This document shows positions 59,311 to 64,000 of a DNA stretch of 64,000 nt, one piece after another. The stretch lies in assembly GCF_011386835.1 (NCBI RefSeq), contig NC_088799.1, forward strand, positions 73,861,302 through 73,925,301, read 5' to 3'. The stretch is from Chrysemys picta bellii (Eukaryota > Chordata > Testudines > Emydidae). Numbering within the stretch: position 1 is the stretch's first letter; every line of letters begins with the position of its first letter. A model generated the notes under the pieces. The model was not told the DNA's origin. It was given only the letters and a program-made list of their open reading frames with translations, and ran no database searches. Made by a program: the position numbers and the translations under genes.

Positions 59311-59807
59311 CCGTCTCCCCCAAATTCCTAGTTTAAAACTCTTTTGATGAGATGAGCCAGCCTTCCTCCCAGAAGTCTATTTCCTTCCCTACTCAGGTGA
59401 AGTCAGTCCCGTGAGAACAGTTTTCTGTCCCCGAAAGCCTCCCAGTGGCCATACATCCCAAAGCCCTCTTTATAGCACCAATCCCTTAGCCAACTATTTA
59501 TCATCACAATCCTGTCACCCCTTTGCTGCCCTTCTTTAGGAACAGGCAGAATCCCACTGAAGATGATCTGAGCCTCAATTTCCTTAAGTGTCTTCCCCAG
59601 CCTGGCATAATCTCGCTAGAGAGAATCAAGGGAGAACCTAGCCATGTCATTCGTTCCTACGTGAAGGATGATCAAGGATGCTCCTTTTAGGATCCTTTTC
59701 AGCCGCAGGTCCACATCCCGTATCTTAGCACCCGGTAGACAGCACACCCTTCTGTTCTCTGGGTCTGCCCTGGTCACAGGCCTGTCTAACCTCCTCAGTA
59801 AGGAAGT
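57988..59807 (-). other. CR1 ORF1 3' part and inter-ORF gap (within nested CR1)
   Basis: Upstream of ORF2 (about 59320-59800) the minus strand carries the ORF1 esterase C-terminal half: a GTND-like block near 59640-59665 (here changed, with an internal CTCTCTAGCGAG disruption nearby) and a DGLHLS-like segment near 59390-59410 that reads with a changed codon. No long open frame survives. The 3' portion of this span overlaps the ORF2 endonuclease pieces. Confidence 0.45.
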
Positions 59808-59816
59808 TATGCACTA

Positions 59817-59838
59817 TATACACACACACACACGTGTG
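59817..59838. repeat. (TA)(CA)n(GT)n simple repeat
   Basis: A TATA stretch followed by CACACACACACAC then GTGTGT. It is self-complementary at ACACACGTGTGT. It lies at the junction between the CR1 5' end and the resumed LTR. Confidence 0.75.
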
Positions 59839-60933
59839 TAGGGATACACCCAGCTGCAAATGGACACAGAGACACTGAGCTCAGCTTTGTGTGGGAAGAA
59901 TCAGCTCGGAGGTTGTCCAGCGCTCAAGTGCACACCTCCTTTGGGATGCAAACCCAAAATTATATTGCCTTGTGCTGTATAGAGATCTATATAGTGTAAG
60001 CTCATAAATTTGCTCCCTCCCTCAAAGTGGAGGAAGATATGCACAGCTCTTTGCCCTCCCCAGTTCTGAATTGCACAAACTGGGTTTTAAAAAACAAAAC
60101 AAGTGTATTAACTAGAAAAAGTGAATTTTAAATGATTATAAGGGATAGCAAATGGAACAAAGCAGACTACTGAGCAAATAAAACAAAACACACAAACTAA
60201 GCTTAATACACTGAGAGATACTGGCTACAAATAATAATTTCATACCCTAAATGTTGTTTGAAGCAGCATGCAGAGTTTCTTGACAGTAACTGCATGGCTT
60301 GCAGCTTAAATCTTCAGGGATTCTTTTTACAGGCTGTCCTTTCTTGGCTGGACTCAGACCCTGTTTCCCCCAGCTTAGTTCCGTTGTCTTTTCAGGTGTT
60401 TTGCACAGTCTTCCTTCTTGTGCGGCAAGGCAGTGAAGAAAAGCCTTGATTAATTTACTCCCCAGCCTTAAATAGGATTTACATATGGCAGGAACCTTTT
60501 GTTTCCCAGTCTGACCCCACACCCTCTTCTAAGGGAAAAACACTGGAAGCCCAAGACCGGAGACTAGTACCAGGTGACACGATCAGATGATCCTGCAGTA
60601 TCAAATCAGCAACCCAGGAAGCATCTCAGAAAGGTGGGAGATTAGTATCTTCAAACCCTTATTGTTCTTCCTAATCGCCCATTCAGGCTGATGGGTGTTT
60701 CCTAGATGCAAACTCTTTTGCACTTGATACAAAGCTTATATTCATAACTTCAGATATAGCAATGATACATGCATACAAATAGGTTATGATTTACTGAATA
60801 TGATTATCCTTTCCAGTGATACCTCACATGACCCCTCTTACATAAAATATGTTATGCCATATTCATATCAAAAGCATATTTCTATGAAGACTATGGGATG
60901 TAATGTGACCCCAGCAATTGGAGTATTGTGACA

Positions 60934-62460
60934 CATCTTTTACACCTCTCATCTGCGTTCACCCTCTGGGATATAAAGACAACTTCCATGATAAAACCGA
61001 TGCTTCAAATGAAATGCTGAGCTCGGGCAGACCACTGGGAGCATCTAGGGTCTGACACACCTTAGTAGTGTGGATGTCTTGGGTCAGCAGGGACTGGATG
61101 AGGGACATCAGACCCCTATTTGTTGTCCCTTGAATTAAATTTTATAGGCATAAAACAGTAGTAGAAGGAGCCATGTCCCACTTGACATATTCATCCTTGC
61201 AGGACAAGACATCTGCCTTCCCATGACATGACCCCAGGAGGTAGGTGATGATACAATTGAAACAGGAAAATAAAAGTGACTAGCAGATGTCTCTGGTTAA
61301 GGTTATGAACCATATGAAGATACCCTAGTTTCATATGATTGGTAAGGACCTGGACCGGGAACCAAACTTCCCCTAGAAGGTGTCTCCATTCTTCAAATGC
61401 TGCCTTTATCTCCAGTAACTCCTTGTCCCAAATATAATTCTTCTCAGTAGGGGCTAGTTTCCTTGAATAAAAGTTACAGGAATGGAGTTGGTTATGAGAG
61501 CCAATATGTGACAGAATAGCTCCAATGGCAAAGTTCAAATAATCTGCCTCTATGGTTAAGGGCCTGGCAGGATACAGGTGAACAAGAATGGCAGCTGAAG
61601 TAAAAGCTTTCTTTAGCTGATCAAACATGAACATTGCCATTAGCAACCAGCTGAAGTGGACTCCCTTTTGAAGAAGTGCAGTCATTGAGGCAAATAGGTG
61701 AAAGAAATGCCCATAGAACCTGGCAAATCCAAGAAACTGCTGAATGCCTGCTATGTCCATTAGGTTGTTCCACCTAGAGATCTGAGACCTTCCTTGGGTC
61801 CATTGCTAGCCCTTTTAGGGAAATTATCTACTTGAGGAACTTGACTGTGTCTTTGTCAAACTTACATTTCTCCAGTTAGGTATAAAAATAGCTTTGGCAG
61901 AGTTGGGTGAAAATGTAGTGCACATGCTGTTCATGCAGTGCCTGGCTTTTGGAAAAAAACATCATCCAAATAAATAACTATGAACCAGTCCCATATAGCC
62001 CAGAAAATCTCATTGACGACATGCTGAAACATCTCCAGGGAGTTACATAACCCAAAAGGCATAACTAAATATTAAAAATGTCTGTACTGGGGTCCAAACA
62101 CAGTCTTCCATTCATCCCCTTCCCTGTTTCAGACGATGTTTGTAGGCTCCACAAAGGTCAAACATAGTAAAAGCTTTGGCTGAACAGATCCTCTGAAAAA
62201 ATTCATTAATAAGTGGCCAGAGACAGCAGTTTTGGACCATTATTTTATTCAGAGTTCAATAGTGAATGCAAGGGTATAAGGAGCCATCTTTGTTTACCAC
62301 TGATATGGCGGGATGATGGAGGGTGCTGCCATAGTGTCTATCCATAACCAGGGTGCCAGTAGACAAGAAAGGGTGCAAGGTCCTGTAGTGAGGAGGGGAA
62401 CACAGGCTCAGCCCTGACACCCTCATCAGGGCTGATGTCTGGAATCTTTCTGGTCAAGAT
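60934..62460 (-). pseudogene. Gypsy pol remnant: RT and RNase H
   Basis: On the minus strand the RT shows PFGLCNSLEMFQHVV-like sequence then VIYLDDV; the YLDD codons are at 61961-61972, so the metal-binding aspartates are retained. A 189-codon open piece (61191-61760) covers the connection region (IQQFLGFARFYGHFF, HFSW) and RNase H: the TIEAD start keeps the first Asp, then FYSRKLAPTEKNYIWDKELL carries the conserved Glu region, and EWRHLLGEVWFPVQVLTNH follows. Further on, CLYIPEG begins the integrase zinc-finger region, then the LTR insertion interrupts. There are many stops between pieces. Confidence 0.85.
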
Positions 62461-62639
62461 ATAGCTTGATTCTTAGAGATGCATCCCACAGCATAGTGTC
62501 CAAAGTCCCCACGATACATACATAAGCCTGAAGCCCAATGCCAGCCCTTTTCTGCATCTGAGAGGCAAGCCTGAACCCAACTGATCTTCCCAGGCCCCTC
62601 TGAAGAGAATGTAGAAGGGGGTCAGGAACTTAACTCTCT

Positions 62640-62990
62640 CTCAAGGCAGTATACACTCAGACAGACCTCAGTATTAATACACAACTTGACCAAGATATCC
62701 AGTTTGGGTGTCAACTCCACATGGACCACCTTGTCCTTTACTTCCTCACTTAGGGCATGTAGGAAATGGTAGTGCTGCAGTAACTCATTCCGTTTAGTAT
62801 CTGCTGCCAGGCACCAGAACTCTGTAGCAAACTTGGCAATCGACCTTTACCTAATGCTGCCACCTGAAATATGTTCTCAGTGGACTGTGTGCAAGTCAGA
62901 ACATCAAACCGAATTGCCATAATTTGGATGCATTCTTTGAACTGCCTCAGCATGGGATGAGAAGTTGGAGCAGTGTGAGCATAAAGCATT
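62640..62990 (-). pseudogene. Gypsy gag remnant (Sushi/RTL-type)
   Basis: In one minus-strand frame the stretch around 62660-62850 reads KFATEFWCLAADTKRNELL, then HFLHALSEEVKDKV, VELTPKLDILVKLCI and RLERELS-like ends. This is the capsid region pattern of Sushi-type Gypsy gag (AAEFRRLAAD...L.EELKDEL). The neighbouring 79-codon open piece 62750-62989 is in a partly different frame, showing a shift. No zinc knuckle is identified. Upstream of 62995 the sequence turns AT-rich and unrecognisable. Confidence 0.7.
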
Positions 62991-62995
62991 TCTAA

Positions 62996-63077
62996 TCTAA
63001 AGATATAAATTATTTAGTCATGCTGTAGTCTGTTACAATATGTATAAAGAACACATTGTAAAATCCTTATTTGATAC
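62996..63077. other. Short AT-rich junction
   Basis: No recognisable content between the Gypsy gag end and the next retroelement-like block. Confidence 0.4.
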
Positions 63078-64000
63078 AGGAGAGTCAGGATGAGCTCTAC
63101 CCTGACATTTGGTGGTGAATTGTGGCGAGTTGTGGAAAAGAACTTCAGGGGCTGATCTTGTTTACATAGGCACATCCACCCCACCTAGCATGAGCCCACA
63201 GCAGCTCAAATGGTCACTTTGGCTGCTGTGGGATCCCCAGTTTCTCTGTTATTGGGGCAGGAAGAATAAAGTGTTACCCTGATTATGTGAATCAAGGACA
63301 ATGTAACTCTTTTATGACCGAGGGACACACCATCAACTAAGTAGCACTCACTAGACAAGGGAAATTGGTTCCAAAACCCAGTGAATTGAGAGAGGCTGGG
63401 GACAGGTATGTGTACCAGATGGTATGGGCCCCTTTTGAGGGTCTGAAACACCAATTGCACCTCCTCTTTCTCCAGTGTGGAATATCAGAGCTAATTTTGA
63501 TTCTATTAGGAGTCTAGTTACAAGCTGCTGAGCTGAATTCACTTTGGGCCAATGGTGCACCAGCACTGAGGCTCCCCTATTACAAGCTGAAATCATTAAA
63601 GAGCTAAAATTACTAAAAGCTGACATTGCTGAGTGCTTGGGGGCGGGGGGGACTGAAGATATATTGCTGAGTGGCTGACGGAGCAGAGCAGTTTGTGGGA
63701 TGGCTGGAGCAGCTCATGGGATGGCTGGTGGAGTGGCTCACGGTGAAGGCTGCAGCAGAACCCTATGGAGAGGTGGGGCAGTCAGCCTCGGACCACGTAA
63801 GGTGCCCCTTAATACCCCTGCACCCCCCATTTCCACCCAGGCTGGGAGGTAAAACTCTGCAGATAAACTTTTGAACTCTAGGGCTGCACTGACCAGGGAC
63901 ACAGACTTTTGGGTTGTTGGACTTTCAGGTGATTTTTTGGGTTGCTGGACTTAAGACCCTGAGGGGAAAAGGACACTGCCAAACTTACTTGGGGGTGGGT
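63078..64000 (+). mobile_element. LTR-retroelement end and leader, runs off the window
   Basis: It opens with CTCTACCCTGACA followed by TTTGGTGGTGAATTGTGG, which could be an LTR 3' end and primer-site-like start. Then come about 900 bases of familiar turtle repeat: TAGCATGAGCCCACAGCAGC, CAAAGTAGC-type segments, and short direct repeats of the form AGCTGAAATCATTAAAG near 63579-63630. A GC-richer stretch of TGGCTGGAGCAGCTCATGGG-like repeats follows from 63670. No long protein frame is seen. I recognise the sequence as a recurrent turtle retroelement leader or LTR but cannot name its family. Confidence 0.45.

Larger units (their letters stand above)
55904..59807 (-). mobile_element. CR1 LINE nested in the LTR
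   Basis: The 3' end at the left has two ATAGACTC units then CAAGGTCAGAAGGGACCATT. The body is colinear with the 34629-38740 copy and the same subfamily. The 5' end stops inside ORF1 just after the Ser-block region (GGTTAGACAGGCCTGTGACC on the minus strand), so it is about 0.9 kb shorter. It sits between two halves of an LTR with no evident duplication. Confidence 0.88.
55789..60933. mobile_element. Solo-like LTR inserted in the Sushi element, split by CR1
   Basis: The left terminus is TGTGACGGGTTGGACTC and the right terminus ...ATTGTGACA, consistent with an LTR of TG...CA type. After removing the CR1 (55904-59807) about 1.24 kb remains, containing familiar turtle LTR phrases such as GATATGCACAGCTCTTTGCC and AACAAGTGTATTAACTAG. 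Flanking tetramers CACC and CATC differ at one base and may be the target duplication. The integrase sequence on both sides is continuous in order. No internal retroviral region is present. Orientation is uncertain. The short frames inside (e.g. 60247-60522) are not genes. Confidence 0.7.
53965..62995 (-). mobile_element. Sushi-type Ty3/Gypsy chromovirus, decayed and split
   Basis: Read on the minus strand from 62995 the order is gag fragment, protease region (not recognisable), RT with YLDD, RNase H, the integrase zinc-finger start, then a 5.1-kb foreign insertion (55789-60933). After it come the rest of integrase, a chromodomain and a 3' LTR-like end. About 3.9 kb of the element itself remains. 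All frames carry stops and shifts. Domain order and the chromodomain place it in the chromovirus branch of Ty3/Gypsy (Sushi-ichi type), the group from which mammalian domesticated gag genes derive. Confidence 0.85.

Noticed and set aside
1..64000. CRISPR arrays, tRNA or rRNA genes, turtle Cry-type SINE heads
   Set aside because: I looked for regularly spaced repeats, A/B-box-containing tRNA-like heads and rRNA segments and saw none. The only tail shared with turtle SINEs belongs to a CR1 LINE.

Overview
The window looks like vertebrate nuclear DNA from a reptile, most probably a turtle. The host background is AT-rich and I recognise no host exon, tRNA or rRNA in it. What can be identified is almost entirely transposable-element sequence. 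CR1 LINEs dominate, two of them with the (ATTCTATG)n / (ATAGACTC)n-type 3' ends. There are also Ty3/Gypsy LTR retrotransposons, TGTGAC-starting LTRs, hAT-, Harbinger- and mariner-like non-autonomous elements, and one old MIR-like fragment. The 3' tail of the CR1 copy at 30-32 kb is the kind shared with cryptodiran turtle SINEs, which supports a turtle; the species cannot be named from sequence alone.

Layout. 1-8.1 kb: mostly unique AT-rich DNA with a 745-bp TIR transposon (3588-4332), an old CR1 tail, and a Harbinger-like MITE (5568-5868). 8.1-11 kb: the 5' part of a Gmr1-like Ty3/Gypsy element (LTR, tRNA-Leu-type primer site, gag). Its LTR is split by an 837-bp palindrome-rich transposon and its gag by a 283-bp Harbinger MITE. 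11-18.6 kb: mostly unique, with MIR and CR1/L3-like fragments. 18.6-21.5 kb: a long minus-strand CR1 carrying a nested hAT MITE. 22.4 kb: a second hAT MITE. 30.2-32.5 kb: a plus-strand CR1 whose reverse-transcriptase frame is open except for one TGA. 33.1-34.5 kb: a mariner-like MITE and a hAT element with a perfect 8-bp target duplication. 34.6-38.7 kb: a nearly complete minus-strand CR1 with ORF1 esterase, endonuclease and RT. 38.7-47.8 kb: a long repeat-poor interval. 47.8-53 kb: CR1/L3 tail, MITE remnants and an LTR-like block. 53.6-63 kb: a decayed minus-strand Sushi-type chromovirus (gag, RT/RNase H, integrase, chromodomain, 3' LTR) split by a 5-kb insertion. That insertion is itself a solo-like LTR split by another CR1. 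63.1-64 kb: the start of another LTR-retroelement leader running off the window.

How it fits together. No gene network is visible. The value of the window is as a stratified record of insertions: several events can be ordered because one element interrupts another, in some cases with target-site duplications. All element genes seen are broken or truncated. Within the limits of reading by eye I did not find a new cellular system. The most unusual observations are the gag frame exactly restored if the Harbinger MITE is removed, the triple nesting at 54-63 kb, and a shared CCAAT-containing core in MITEs that have different terminal repeats. Boundaries marked as approximate were set by comparing copies within the window or from memory of the families, not by alignment.
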